Origin: Takifugu bimaculatus
Lineage: Eukaryota; Chordata; Actinopteri; Tetraodontiformes; Tetraodontidae
Assembly: GCA_004026145.2 (NCBI GenBank)
Contig: CP034983.1
Coordinates: 7,116,630-7,180,629 of the forward strand
Length of the DNA: 64,000 nucleotides
Reading direction: 5' to 3'
Position 1 is the first letter of the stretch, and each line of letters starts with the position of its first letter. The notes below the pieces were generated by a model that did not search any database, was not told the DNA's origin, and worked only from the letters and a program-made list of their open reading frames with translations. Both the position numbers and the translations under genes were made by a program. Positions 42,755-55,614 of this stretch are shown here, one piece after another.

Positions 42755-44613
42755 TCTCTGACTGCAAATTTAAGAAGTAAAGCTGTAGGAAAATTCAATA
42801 AATTAGGTGTATTGAGTAGCGTCACATCTGACTGAAGTCATAAGGCTAAACCTGCATCTCAGTTGCACATGCTGCCATTAGTATTTGAATTCTTATAGGC
42901 AACTCTGCACAAGCTTTGTATGAAAATAAGGTTCCATGAGGAGCCATTGTGAATTGTTTTCCAGTTCAGCCACAAATTCTCCACCACATCATTTTACCCT
43001 CTACTCTTACAAGCTTTCCTGGACATTGAGCAAATAATCATCTATACAACATTTTTGTGAGGATATGCAGTGTATGGTGTCCACATCATGTGTTGTCTGA
43101 TAGCCAAAAACTCTATTTTAAACAACTTCTTTTCTTTCTTGTCTTGTCTGGAAGTTGATGACTCTCACATAAAGATTTGCCAGGTGAAGATAAGATGCTG
43201 TTATCGCTCCTGGGCCTGCAGATTTACACATGCACCATATTCCTTTCATTTTTAATGACATGTTTTAGTAAACTCTAGGTTGTTTAGTAACTGCCTTATA
43301 CACCTCAATATATTTTGCTCATGTCTTTATGGCATAAGTGTATGAGGAATACAGATTTACCAGGCACTCTTTGTGTTTCAGCACTGGCTGAACTCATTGT
43401 GACTCACTTTATTTCTATCCCAGTCCATTGCCCATTGCTGATGCAAAAAAAGTGTCCCATGCAGCATTAATTATTTTTAAATGTACCATAGTTCATAGGT
43501 CTGTGGAAAGTGTCTGCAAATAAAAGTAATTAAAACTTGTATCTGCACACCAAGTAATGAAAAAAAATCTTCGGGGCTAAATAATTTAAGGTGGTGGAAC
43601 AGCAACTACCTAAGCAGATGTCACTAGGACTGTGGTATGTTGGAGCATTTAAAGACACTGGAAGTCTCTCGTTTAATCTGTTTTCTAGCAAAAATGATCA
43701 GGACAGATGAAGCAATAACCAGAACTGCCTGCTTGGCCTTTTATGGCTTTCTAGCATGTGGAGCTGATGGAATATTCAGAGCACAGGGTCAAGCTGCTGC
43801 AGTATCTATTCAAATATGGTGCAGCTATGTTAAATTAAATAGATGAGGGGAAATTTTCCTCTTGGCAAATATTTTATTATTTCATTTACAGACAAACATT
43901 CATATCACTGTCATATTGCTGGAGCAACTTCTCTTCACATACAGTATATTCAACTGGCCCATTGCAGTGTTGTGATCTTGTTTTGGTAAAGCAAATGCTT
44001 TTTGATTTTGCTACGTGTTTTAGGTCATCATGCTCAGATGTAGTATTCCTCCTTATAAGCGTTTTAGCAGAGGCCTTAAAAAATGCTCCAGAATTGACTG
44101 GAATTCAAAGCTATTGAATGTTCCTTCATACTGATTAATGTCACACACAGCCGAAAGTGAACAAAAACAGCCCCACATCAGGATGCTGCTGCCTGAATTT
44201 CTTTTGATGATGTGATAGGATTGGATGTTCTTTATGTTTAAAAAGTGTTGCTGGTTGTAATTGTTGTGTTTTGCTAGTCTGTTTTACTGTGTTGTATAAG
44301 AATTTGGAAGAAGTTTTTACTTTTTTGTGCTACAGGCACATGTACAGAAATTGTGGGTGACAAACATAGAATGCATTGGAGTGCCAGTGGATGGCTGCAC
44401 TTGAGCCCATTTATATGACATTTTCATAATTCATCGGTAAAAGAGTTCCCTGTGCAAAGGACCAAGTACTGACGACAATCTCCATCCACTCAGACCACCA
44501 ATACACTGTAGTACACATGCCAGGCAAGTGGGTGGCGGTAAGGAAGCAGACATGCGTATATGTGGAGTCATTTAATCTTTGGAGCCATAAAGAATCATGG
44601 AACAACTCCAGGT
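42755..44613. other. Non-coding unique DNA, no gene seen
   Basis: About 1.9 kb of AT-rich sequence. Open frames (for example 43637-43846) lack recognisable features. Confidence 0.4.
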
Positions 44614-44985
44614 TGTTAGGAACGGTTGTATCAGGACCCGGAGCAGGCAACACACAGTGGAGAATGGTGTCCGAAAAGCATTTTAAAGTGAACAAGAACA
44701 GTTCGGTCCGCGTTCACAGAGAGGCATAGAGACCTCGACTGAGTCCAAAACAAGTCTGCAAGGAAAACTCTCAAAATAGTTAATCCACAGAAGTCAGGGT
44801 TTCGCGATAAGAACAAAAACACTCCAACGCTGGCAGACGGGAGTTCTGTCCTTAAATGGAACAGTAGATTGAAGATAGGCCGCAGGTGCGTCTGTCTGCA
44901 GTGCCAGCTGTGGCTGATGAATGGTTCCTCCACGCCCCCTGCAGGAAGAAACCAGCAACAGTTGCCAGAAACTGGGAACCCAACA
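44614..44985 (-). mobile_element. Solo LTR of a sushi-type gypsy element
   Basis: 372 bp starting TGTTAGG and ending CCCAACA, flanked by a perfect 5-bp duplication CAGGT (44609-44613 and 44986-44990). It shares ordered blocks with the LTR at 1790-2189: AACACTCCAAC (44818-44828), CCTTAAAT, GCAGGTGCGTCTGTCTGCAG and CCCCCTGCAGGAAGAAACC, but is diverged elsewhere. No interior remains, so it formed by LTR-LTR recombination. Confidence 0.9.
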
Positions 44986-46669
44986 CAGGTATGATAATGA
45001 CCACCAAAGGTTTGTAGTGGTGCTGCTTAAGTGACCCTCATCTCCAAAAGTATAAAAAAAATTGCAGAGAACATGGACCGAAGTGTCACGTCAGTCAAAA
45101 TTTTCTTCTTCACCTACAAGTGTTCTATGCAGTTGTAGTATGCATGCCCAGAATTGCTGAAAACGCATGCAACAATGGTTGCAGGGATATTTTTTGAACT
45201 CTGTGGTCCGTATTTGGCATTTTACTCAAAAAATCTCACCATATAATTAGGGCCTTATTGTCTTTATTTTCTAACAATTGACTTTCCTCTGTTTCCTGTA
45301 CCAATGACTAATGACCGCTTGAATCAAAGGAACTCATTTACATATTGTTGCTCTGTTTATTAGAGCCTCCCCAAAGGTTTTCAGCTTAGGCCAAAAGACC
45401 AGCGTTTAGGTATTTATCACAATAGGTTGAGATCTTCTCCTGTGATTAGATCCTGTCATGACATATACCCTTACCAAGGGGATGGTGGGTGGGCACACAC
45501 CCAACCAGTGGCAGCTCAATACGTTAGCTTGTTGGCTAACAATACTGATAGCGTAGGTTAATGTCTATGCACATGTTGTGCTTCCAGCTACATTAATATA
45601 GGGACAGGTTAATATAATATGTTAAGTTAAAACTGTTTGGACCACTTCTGGACATGTTTGCCCACATATTTGTACTGTCAAAAGTGACGTTACGATGCAT
45701 ATTGCAACTGGCGTTGTTACAACAAATTATAATTATTTGTTGTAACAACAATTGTTTGTCCATTATAATGTGTTTGAGAGCAAGAGCAAACAGGTAGTAC
45801 CAAAAGCAGAAAAATCTATTTATTGCAGCGTGCTGGCAAGCATCCGCTGTCAGCCGTGTTGGTTCATAAAAGTTGGTGATAAAAGTCTTTTTCTGTGGCT
45901 GAATTTTCGGTGCATCCATACTAAATAATATGTCTGAGAGATGAAAGCAGATTTTGTAATTATACAATGCATCTGTAGCTGTTTATTATTTGACAGCAAA
46001 GAAACAGTTTCTTACTATCTTATTGAACCATTGTGGCATATTGTCTGAGCCTTATCTGTATGCATGCACCCACATGTCAGTTTCGGTCCTGTAGACATCA
46101 GTTTGGCCCAGGAGGTTAAATCTCTCCCTCCAGCGCCAGAGAGTTTTCTGTTCTAACATCATGCTGGAATGCTTTGTGGGACATCCCAGCTCCAGAACTT
46201 GTGGCCTGGCCATCAGTGAGACCCATAACCTCACTTTCAGTCACTTTCCTCTGCTGATGAGAGAACAAGAACAAAATAGCTGTCGGGGATCTTCATCACT
46301 GTCTATTCGGTGATGGAAACTGACAGCATGCTACATGATGTCAATATGTTGCTGCACAGCTACTCCTTAAACAAAAATTAGATTATTATAGTGTTTTCTG
46401 TGTGTACAATTGCAGAATCAGAAGGCACGTGGAATACGTCTGCAAGATGTTTGGAACAGCTCTCTCCAGTAATGGCTTTGTTTGTCACTGTTTTGAGACT
46501 AATAAAACCAGCTTTACCATAATATCCAGCTTCTCAATAACATTTTTGTTTCGCCAAACTTAAATGCAATTTTGGCTCTCTGGTAGAAGTGTGTCTCAAC
46601 ACACGGCATTTATCGTTGGTCACACAGGTCGGTATTTTCAGGCACAATGATGGAACTGACTTTGTGGAC
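44986..46669. other. Non-coding DNA with a perfect hairpin
   Basis: About 1.7 kb without a gene. It contains a 15-bp perfect inverted repeat at 45713-45749 (GTTGTTACAACAAAT, 7-base loop). Nothing else recognised. Confidence 0.4.
45713..45749. repeat. Perfect 15-bp inverted repeat, 7-base loop
   Basis: Arms 45713-45727 and 45735-45749 are exact reverse complements around TATAATT. Could be the centre of a decayed palindromic MITE. Flanking sequence shows no extended pairing. Confidence 0.85.
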
Positions 46670-47000
46670 TGTCGTGGAATTAAGCCGTTTCAAGAAGTAA
46701 ACAACGAGTCTAAGTTACTGCGTAGGAGACGGTTTATTCAGTCAGTCGGTCAGGATACATGCATGGAAGCATGCAGAGAGATCTCTGCCTATACGTACAC
46801 AGTTCTGATCTTATATAGCTGAAGGTCCGTCTCCAAGGCTCGGACATAGGACGTCAGCACAGCATGTGTGCGCTTCATGCACAGCATGTGTTCGGTGCCT
46901 GCACAGCATGTGTTAGCACTCATCTGGCTGGTGCAAGAAGTTGAATGCCTGAGAATGTCCCCCTCCTCAGTCGTTTGACGCAGTTCTCCTATGAACACCA
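46670..47000 (-). mobile_element. LTR-like block (possible solo LTR)
   Basis: Starts TGTCGTGG on the plus strand. On the minus strand it has a TATATAAG box (46810-46817) and, about 75 bases further, an AATAAA signal (46733-46738), the spacing of a U3-R boundary. Upstream of the TATA are three copies of GCACAGCATGTGT (46857, 46879, 46901), each 22 bp apart, like enhancer repeats. No target duplication or element interior was found, so the borders and family are uncertain. Confidence 0.45.
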
Positions 47001-47239
47001 GGGCGCCTTTGTTTCCTGTGAATGCATGAGGTGCCGAACAGGTTCATGTGCTCATCCAATTTCCACCACACCTTTCCTAAATTCCATTTCCCCCCCCGTC
47101 CTAATTTCCATTTCTTTTCCTTTCTTCTGCACTCAATTTCCATTACAGGACACAGTAGATAAGATGTAGAATTACATAATACAGGAAATTTATGGGAAAT
47201 TAATTGTTGAAGTTGCAGCATCATTGTAGCATCATTGGG

Positions 47240-47760
47240 TCAGGTTAGGGAGGCAGTAGCCGAAGCATAAATGCCCAGACTTCCCTCTTCCTGACCACTC
47301 TATCCAGCTCTTCCAGAGGATCCCAATCTAACTTTAGGCTGGCTGAGAAACACAGTCCTGGTCCTTATGCTGGGTCGTCTCCTGGGGGAATGTGCTGTGA
47401 AAACCTTACCAGCATCCTAACTCATCTGTCTATTCTTGTTGTGGAGTACCGATTTCTTTGCTCTGAGCCCCTCTCAGATGGCTGGGCTACTCATCCTATC
47501 CCATAGGAAGAGGTCAGATGAGCAATGAAGTCCCATGAGCAATGAAGTCCCCCAGCAGAAGTGCTTTCTAGCACTCCATCCAGACTCCAGATACCTTTAA
47601 CTGCTGTTCAGTGCAGAAACACAAGCAACAGTTAGGACCCATCCCCCACCTGAAGGCAGAGAGAGGCTACCCTCTCATACCAGGGTAAATCCCAATATAC
47701 AGGCACCAAGTAGGGGAGGCAATACATGTCCCAGCACTTGCGGATCTGACAAGGTCTCTG
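47240..47760 (-). mobile_element. Old RTE/Rex3-like LINE fragment
   Basis: Blocks such as GTTGTGGAGTACCGATTTCT, TCTGAGCCCCTCTCAGATGG and CATCCTATCCCATAGG parallel the C-terminal part of the RTE-like element at 34.9-35.0 kb (GATGTGGAGGAGCAGCAGTT, CCGAGCCCCTCCCGGATGTC). The right part then carries what looks like the element's endonuclease-region sequence. A 17-base direct duplication (ATGAGCAATGAAGTCCC) lies at about 47518-47552. Heavily mutated, no open frame. Confidence 0.6.
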
Positions 47761-48642
47761 CTTTCCAAAACCAACCAAACCCCCTTGGCCCCTTAAAGGG
47801 TGGTGAGCCCATTTAACACGGATTTTTGCAGTTCCATTTTTTTGTATTTGTACCAGGTGGAGTTTGGGATATTTTGGTTCCTCTTAGCATAGTTTCATAG
47901 AGCAGTGTGTTCTTCCTTATCCTAGAAACACTTAAAGACAACTAGTCTAGTAAATTGAAAACCTGTCAGTCACTTCTGGTGCCAAAGTCTCTAGTGGAAA
48001 CGCTGATGCCTTTGTGTTAAAGCAAGTTAAAAACTGGTTGAGGGAAGTTAGTAGAACGGTTTTAGAAGCAGACTGTTGCTCATCCATCTCAACCCATCTC
48101 TAAATTTGAATAGTTATTTTTCAGAAAACTCAACATCAAACATGTAGAGATGAGCTGGGTTTCTCTATTAGCTGAATTGAGTTCAGGTGACTGTAAAAGC
48201 CAGATAGTATAGTTAATGCTGTGTCCTTTTGTAAATGCCTTTGTCCTGAATTGTATTTATTTATGTCTATCTGTTCAACTTTAAAAACCAGGTAAATTAT
48301 AATATTTTGTATATTGTGGTCTAAAACAGCAGATCACAAGTGCCACGTCTATCATGAACAGACAGAGTGATCCTTTTGCTACACAGAAAGTAGTTGTTTC
48401 TTTAATATTTTCATTGACACAAAGACTTAGCCAGAAAAGTTCTTTGGCAGAGAACCTTAAGTGTTCATATTCAGGGAGAAGATGTCTAAGCTGTGTACAG
48501 CTCATGTTAATGGGAACTCATCAGCGAGGCCACTAATGATGAATTTCTCCTTCCTTCCAGCTGTAAAAGACACTAATGACCAGACAGTTGTGACTATCAT
48601 GTTTGCCATATTCATAGCCCCTCAAACACACGTATATGCACA
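47761..48642. other. Non-coding unique DNA, no gene seen
   Basis: About 880 bases without recognisable features. Confidence 0.4.
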
Positions 48643-48648
48643 CTCTCC

Positions 48649-48733
<85 letters not shown>
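48643..48733. repeat. (CT)n(CA)n compound microsatellite
   Basis: CT array (48643-48667) changing into a CA array (48667-48733). Confidence 0.95.
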
Positions 48734-48735
<2 letters not shown>

Positions 48736-51700
48736 GTGTAAACCCAAGAAGCCTGGCATGGTGAATGGAGTTGAGGGAAGGTCTTTTTTTTAAACTGGTG
48801 TGTGGTTTTGTTTGAAATCTGCTGCTCTGTTTATTGTAATCGAAGTGCTTCCAACCATTCCTTCTCTCTGAAGAGCTTACAGCTAGCTATACATCATTCT
48901 AATTAGTAGTGAGTCGAGGGACCGTCAGAAGCAAAACGGAGCTGAAGAGTAGCCTAAGATTGCCGTGAATAAAGGCCGTCTTATGGCTGAGATGGGTTTT
49001 CCAAAACAGAAGCCCACAAGTGTCAGAAAGAGCCAGGATGCTCCATCCTCAGAGGCTCGCTTGTACCAGTTCAGACCAGAGTTGTCTGCAAAACAGTTGT
49101 GAAATAGAAAGTCCATTGCTCTTTTTCTGTCTCTGTGTTTGTTCCACCCCGCAGTTTGTCCCTGCGAGCCAGATAGCACCAGAGCAAGAGTCCATGCTGC
49201 AAAAATAGCATGTAGAAGTAATTTCTCAGGTTTTTGTTTGAATTTGCCACACTGGTTAATAGAAGAGACCCCCAAAAATTAACCTTTAAAGATTTCTTTT
49301 CTTATTGCTTTTGTCAAATTACAGACTGTAAAGATATTCTTCCTATAGTAAATGCCCTACAAAGTGCCTCTATGGGATTATCAGGTATCAGAACAACGCC
49401 CACAGTGGATGTATTAAAGCATCGCAGCACAATCATGAGTTGCCCCTTCCTTGGTTTGTCAAAAATTTAAGAACAGTTTCTAACCCCAGAGTATTTTAAG
49501 AATAGTTTGGTTTTCCTCTATGTCCCTCCTTGAAATGAATAGTAGTAAACTGGTATTTGAGAACTTCAAGAGGAGAGATCTGCCATTAGATTAAATAGTT
49601 TTGGGGCCTGGTTTCCCCCAGTGATCCCTTAAAGGCTTAATTTATCGGATAACATAAAATAACACTTTTCTTCTAACCTCATCTACTCAACTCAGCACAG
49701 CTGAAGCCACTGGTAATGTAATAACTGCTTGGTAAGGAAAAAAGTCCTCTAAAACAAAGAGCATACAAGGACTAGGATTATTTTTATGTGTGGTAAAGAT
49801 TTAATTCTATTACTGCACAGCAGCCATCATTAAGACTAATACAGATACACGAGTTCTTCATTGAACATTTAACATTTAACTTTAATAACAAGAAGTGAAT
49901 TAAGTCTTTCAGGAATGAGCTCCATGTAACATCCAGTCGGTCCAACATACTGTCACCTGAATCTGCGTCTTGGTTTGAATGAAGCCCTGCGTATAATTCT
50001 GGCATTTGTTTCAAAGCCTCAAAATCATTTTCTTTCTTTATACACTTTTTTAAAATGATATCCCATATTATTGGTGGTGAACTGAAGGTGATGTTACATG
50101 AAAAGCCCACTGGGTGCCATAAGAGAGCAGAGAAGGTTTTCAGGCCCTCACCACCCAATGCATGTTTTAAATAAACAACAGAATTATGCAGCTGCTATAT
50201 CTCGAGGTCATTATGCCAGCCATGTTATATATTTTTGTATGTTGTACAGGTTATCAGACACCAAACAAGCACTATTTATATGGTCCAAGGTCAAAGTAAC
50301 TGTAATATGCTAACTTATATTGGACTGGGAATGCATTTGTAGCTCTATTGAATGCTCCACTGCTTTTGATGTTTTGGGCCTGGGTTTATTGGATTCATAA
50401 TGCTTCACATTGAAGTGGACCATTTTGCGAAGGGGCAAATTTAGTGGATCTCCATGAGACGTGGGTGTAATGTCACTCTGTGAAGTGCTAACCTCTTTGT
50501 CTCTCACTACGTCTATGACTGTAGATTTCATTTTATGATGGTAATTTATAGACTTTAGTCATTATTTAACAAGATTTGACATATCAGTAGTGCATAGTTA
50601 GGACAACTGGAAAATGAGGAATATTGATGCCACTTGTTCTTGCACAGCCTCTTTATAGAAAGAGCAGCAATAATCTAGATGTCAGTTTTACATCCACCTG
50701 CTTGGTTATAGCTGCAATTGCATTTCTTTTCCTTTCTTTTTTCATTAAAGGGGTTTGGCTCTGTGATTCATAAATCAGATTAAATGACCATATGTTTTGA
50801 AACACTGTTCCAAGCTTGTCCAAAGGTGTCTGGTGTTGATGGAGAGCTGCAGCCTGACATGCTTGGATCAAACATATCTAAATGTTTAATGTCATTTAAC
50901 AAATTGAGCACAAAGTCTCTCAAAGGAGACCAGTGTAATGTTTTCCCCCCCTTTTGCACTCTGTAAAATTCCAAAGATGGAAAATATGACTCAAAAGCTG
51001 AAAAAAGCGAGAGGAGCACATGTAGTCATACATATCTTTATTCTGTCTGTCTGTTGTTCATGGTCAGTTATCAAACATTGTGTTTGAATAGGACAACGTG
51101 CTGCAGGAGAGCTATAGCTGTCTGCAGATGTCTATAAAGGTTTAAGTAAACAAGAATGACATGAAGGGTCTTAGTGTTTGTGTCTCACTCTGACCTACTG
51201 AGCCTTTTGTTGGTGACAAAGTCACTTCACATTAACCTTGAACTGTGACTATTTATTATCATGTTTTCTCCCTCTGCTGGGTGTTGTCTGATGGAAATAT
51301 TGAAAATACAGCTCACATCCTGAAGCACGTGGTACTCTTTTGGGATAAAGTGTCTTTGCAGCCTCCCTGCTGAACCCTGGTCGAACCTTTATCCCTGCCT
51401 TTACCTCTGCCTTGCCACTATTTCCTTCTTCCTGCACCATTGAGGTACTTATCCAGACAAATCAAACCTCTGTCATCTTCTTCCTCAAGGCAACAATCTG
51501 CTATATTGCATTTTGAAAAATGTAACCTCCGTACATTTAAAGTCCTAATTATAAGCTGTGCTACCCAATTACCATTTGTTAAATATCAAAGTAAATAATG
51601 AAGCCTAATCAAACACTATCAATGCATGGATGTTGTGTTCAATATGTGGTCAAGGATAAACTTTCCAAAGCAAAATTTCACTTTTACTTCTGGCAACTTG

Positions 51701-53121
51701 AGGAGATCAAAAGTATATTGGACCTTTGCCAGACCAGTGAGACATGTTGGCTACCAAGTAAAATATTCTTGAACCTGAAATTTTATTTTAATACATCCAA
51801 AATGATGCATTTACTTTCATCATGCTTTATGGCCATTACAACAAAACATGTCTGATATGACACCAATTTATAATTAAACTGTTTTCACCTCTCTTTCAAA
51901 AATGTGAGTATCACGCATTATCACCCTGGCTTCAGAGCACCAGCAGCCCTTTGGCCATAGCATTAACTCATCATCCCAGTTCAGTACAAGCAGGTCTTTG
52001 TCTGCTACTTGCCTTTTCTCTCTGCACTCAAACCACATCCAGGAGGACCGGCCATAAATCAGAACACAGACTGAGAAGCGTGGCCTGGATTTCAGAGGCA
52101 GACTTACTTGTCTCAGAGCTACCAGATATTCATCATAAACATAATACAGCTGAGTCTGACCGCTTACAGCTGTCATTGCTTTCAAGAGGAAAAGAGTGGT
52201 TTACTTTGTTAGGCACAATGAATGGTAAATGTGATCAGGACGTGGGTGATAACAGTAGAAAATGAGACCTTATGATGACACATGAACCACCCTCCCATTA
52301 TGATTCAGTTTAGCATAACATCAAAACTCTGCGGCTTCTGTTTCAGGCTGCCTGTCTATGAAAACACAACCAGTCTCCCCATGTCTAGAAGCATTATTCA
52401 TGCCTTCTTGAAAGGGATTACATCACTGTTTCACACTACTTTTGATTAGGTGTCACTGCGCTGACCTGTACAAGTGGTTATTAACTATTAATAGTTAATA
52501 GTTGGGGTATTGCAAAATCAGGTCAACTCAGTGTGGGTTGAAGACACATGTAATAATTTCAATTTCCAATGGTCTTCCTCAAATTTTTCCAACTTTCCAA
52601 CATTTTCATGGCAGAAGATGTATGACTAAGGCTCCAGTCACGTTAAAGCAGTCAGGCACAGAAAGATAAGATTTACTGCTTGATAAAATTAAACAGTCCG
52701 AGCATTTATGTCCTGTTATAGTCTAGATCTCCTCACCTCATTCCTTAGGACAATATCATTAATAGCATTTTCTTGTGTAGTTTTATGCTTTTCTTTTTCA
52801 ATCTGCGGGCTACTACAATGCTGTCCATTTCATTCATTCACATTTAACACTAACTAATGTCAATTTACTTTTGTCTCATAGTTACGAACATGCAGCACTC
52901 TTTTTTACTGAATGTGAGGTGACACAGAGGAGCCAATGTTGGCAAAGAAGAAAAGAATGACTGCAAAAGGTCAACTTCAAAAGGCACAAAAGAAATGCTT
53001 TGATAAGATGAGGCAAGTATTGTCTAATACCAGCTTCCAGTTTAGGTGAAAAATCTGGAGAAATCCCTAAATCAGATGAAGAAGAATTAAAGCGAATGGA
53101 AAAAGGTTGAACCTCTTAAAA

Positions 53122-53125
<4 letters not shown>
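48734..53125. other. Non-coding unique DNA, no gene seen
   Basis: About 4.4 kb. Open frames at 48925-49275 and 49784-50158 (minus) are the longest and show no domains, repeats or splice-consistent ends. A 22-bp perfect palindrome sits at 52479-52500. No RNA gene recognised. Confidence 0.4.
52479..52500. repeat. 22-bp perfect palindrome
   Basis: TATTAACTATTAATAGTTAA plus TA: all 11 base pairs are symmetrical. AT-rich and without a spacer. It may be a homeodomain or HNF1-like dimer site or simply chance. Confidence 0.7.

Positions 53126-53186
<61 letters not shown>
53126..53186. repeat. (CAGA)n microsatellite
   Basis: About 15 CAGA/GACA units. Confidence 0.95.
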
Positions 53187-55435
53187 TATATTTGTCAGGT
53201 AATTAAAAGTGTCATATATATGTATATACTGTATATTACAATGCCTCAAGAGCTGCACAAACTCCAAATTCAGAAGCTATCTTTATAGATTATACAATTG
53301 GATGTAAGGGAAGTAATAAAATAATTTAGTCAGTGATTGACAATGAAATAATAATGAATCATGTTAACAGTAGTGTTACAAACAGTCCACCTCCATGCAT
53401 TTGTATGGCACATTCTAAAAATCCGACAATCAATCCACTATTAGCATCATATTTATTCAGTGACATCCTCACAAATATTTTCTTCACACTTTATTTGCTC
53501 TCCACGATCACTGTGATTATTGTGTTCCTCCACCACCTCCCCATGGTGCACAGCCCAACTCCGCTGTAGTGCAGCGTGAGGTCAGCCAAACAAATCCACG
53601 CCGTGCAATGGAAAATCTTTGCCACTATTGCTTCCTCGTGTCGGCAATGGCACAATGAGAAGCACAAAGCTACTGAGTTCAAGGACGGCAACCTAGATGG
53701 GAGCATTTTGTCACTCAATGATAAAAATATTTCTTAGCTGTAAGAACATCATATGGAACATCAGTGAACAGCATGAAAATCAAAACCTTAAACATTACAT
53801 TAAACATTATTGTCATTTTATCTTCTATTGTCTTCTGACATTACCTTGTGAATTGTTTCAAGACCATCTGCAGCTTTGGAGTTTTGGGGGGGATTTCGTG
53901 TCCCTGATCTGTTTTTCAAATAATTTCCTCGAAACAATCACTGGCATCCTCCTCCAGCCAATGCTTTTAATAAAAATAACTTATGCAAGTCATAGGAAAG
54001 ATACATATATAAGTTGGTTTATCAGAATCATAACTTTCTAATTTCAGTACTACTGCAATTTGGTAAGTGCATTCCTTCTGATAAGAGGTTTACCCAAGTC
54101 TTTGACCTCATGCTCTCAGATCTTTAATGTTAACCTGCTGATGAAGCTAACTGCTAAGACATTATGTATATTTTAAAAAAAACCAAACACATCACATAGA
54201 CATGTTAACAATGACTGTGTGAGTTTTGATTTATATCTGTACTGGGAGTTTTCCTTCATCTGCCTTCCAAGCCTCTTGACTCTATACCAGCCGGGCTGAC
54301 TGTAAATCACAAGGCTGTGGCTGTAAAACACACATAGATGACTGCAGTGCTGAATGGCATCTCTGTTTGACAGCGTCTGTATTGCCATTAATTATGGCTA
54401 AAATGATCCATTTCTCAAGTGGGAATAAAAGGAGGGCCTTTAAAAATAAGAGCCTTTCTTGTCCCAGATCTCTGCCCCAAACAGCCCACTTCATGATTAA
54501 CACATGAAAAAACAACTCACCCCTGTTAAACCCCCCTAGCAACACTACTACTGACACTGATGACAATTCCCATTATGTCAGCTGCTGCATTGACACCATG
54601 TCCAGATGCATGTGTGTGCATTGACATCTCCACAGAGTTATCACGGCTTCCAGAAGTTAGATGAAAGTGTCAGTTCCTGGCTGACCTACATCTGCCCTTC
54701 TGAGGATGAACACTGAAAACAGTTTTCTTGCCTGGGTCGTGGAGTTACCCTGCACCAATCCAGTGCTACCAGCTGGAAAATGAGAGCACCTCACAACAGG
54801 ATCCGAGGGCCTTTAATAAGAGACAAACGCCTGGAATGTACAAGCTGGTTTTAGTCAAGCTCAGTGATCTGTTTTTCTATGATCCCTATTATACCTAATG
54901 AACAAAAACATATGAGGCCCACAAAATAATGGTGCTTTCTCTATTTTCTTCATTCATCTCACTGGTGTTAGAGAGGCTGCATCAGGATGTGCTGTCAGTC
55001 TACATTTGATTTTGTTTTTATCTGCTGACACTGAGGCATGACAAGACCCACAAATTCTTATATAGCCAGGTAGAAAGTTTCCATCTTGGGCCCCGTGTTT
55101 CAAACATTGTCCCTGTGTTGCTGCACTCATATGTCAATAGCGTGCACCATGTGATATCTATTAACATTCAGCTGGTATTGCTACCTTCAAGAACATTTTT
55201 ACAATGAATTAGCTGTGATTCTGTTACAGGCCGTTAGACACGGCTGTGGAGAGATGGCGGTGAAGGGAGGCGTTGCCAGATTTTTGGAAGTGCCACTGGT
55301 GGACTTTCATGGGTTACATGCTAGAACATTGGAATGAACCTCAAACTGATTTCAGCATAAAGCACACCACAGAAGTAGATATGAGAGAAAATAAAGCCAT
55401 GTTGCCAATGTCATAATTTTCGCTTTTAGATATTT
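53187..55435. other. Non-coding unique DNA with a candidate conserved element
   Basis: No gene recognised. The part 54290-54470 (GACAGCGTCTGTATTGCCAT, TAATTATGGCTAAAATGATC) has homeodomain-type TAAT motifs in balanced sequence, the texture of vertebrate conserved non-coding elements. This is only an impression without alignment. Confidence 0.35.
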
Positions 55436-55614
55436 CAATCAATCAATCTTTATTTATATAGCGTCTTATACAATCAAAATTGTTTCAAGGCGCTTTACAG
55501 AATCCCAGGGCCTGACCCCAGACAAGCAACAGTGGCAAGGAAAAACTCCCCTTTAACAGGAAGAAACCTTGAGCAGGACCAGGCTCATGTAGGGGGACCC
55601 TCCTGCTGATGGCC
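55436..55614 (-). mobile_element. L2 3' end, reversed, well preserved
   Basis: Matches the tail block of the 897-1080 copy almost base for base, from ATCAATCTTTATTTATATAG to CCTCCTGCTGATGGCC, and then stops: a 5' truncation at about 180 bp. The low divergence suggests a young insertion. Confidence 0.9.

Noticed and set aside
47240..47760. Possible unique exon cluster with GC-richer composition
   Set aside because: Ordered similarity to the RTE-like element at 34.9 kb shows it is an old transposon fragment.
49784..50158. 124-codon minus-strand frame
   Set aside because: No domain and no splice-consistent ends; probably chance.
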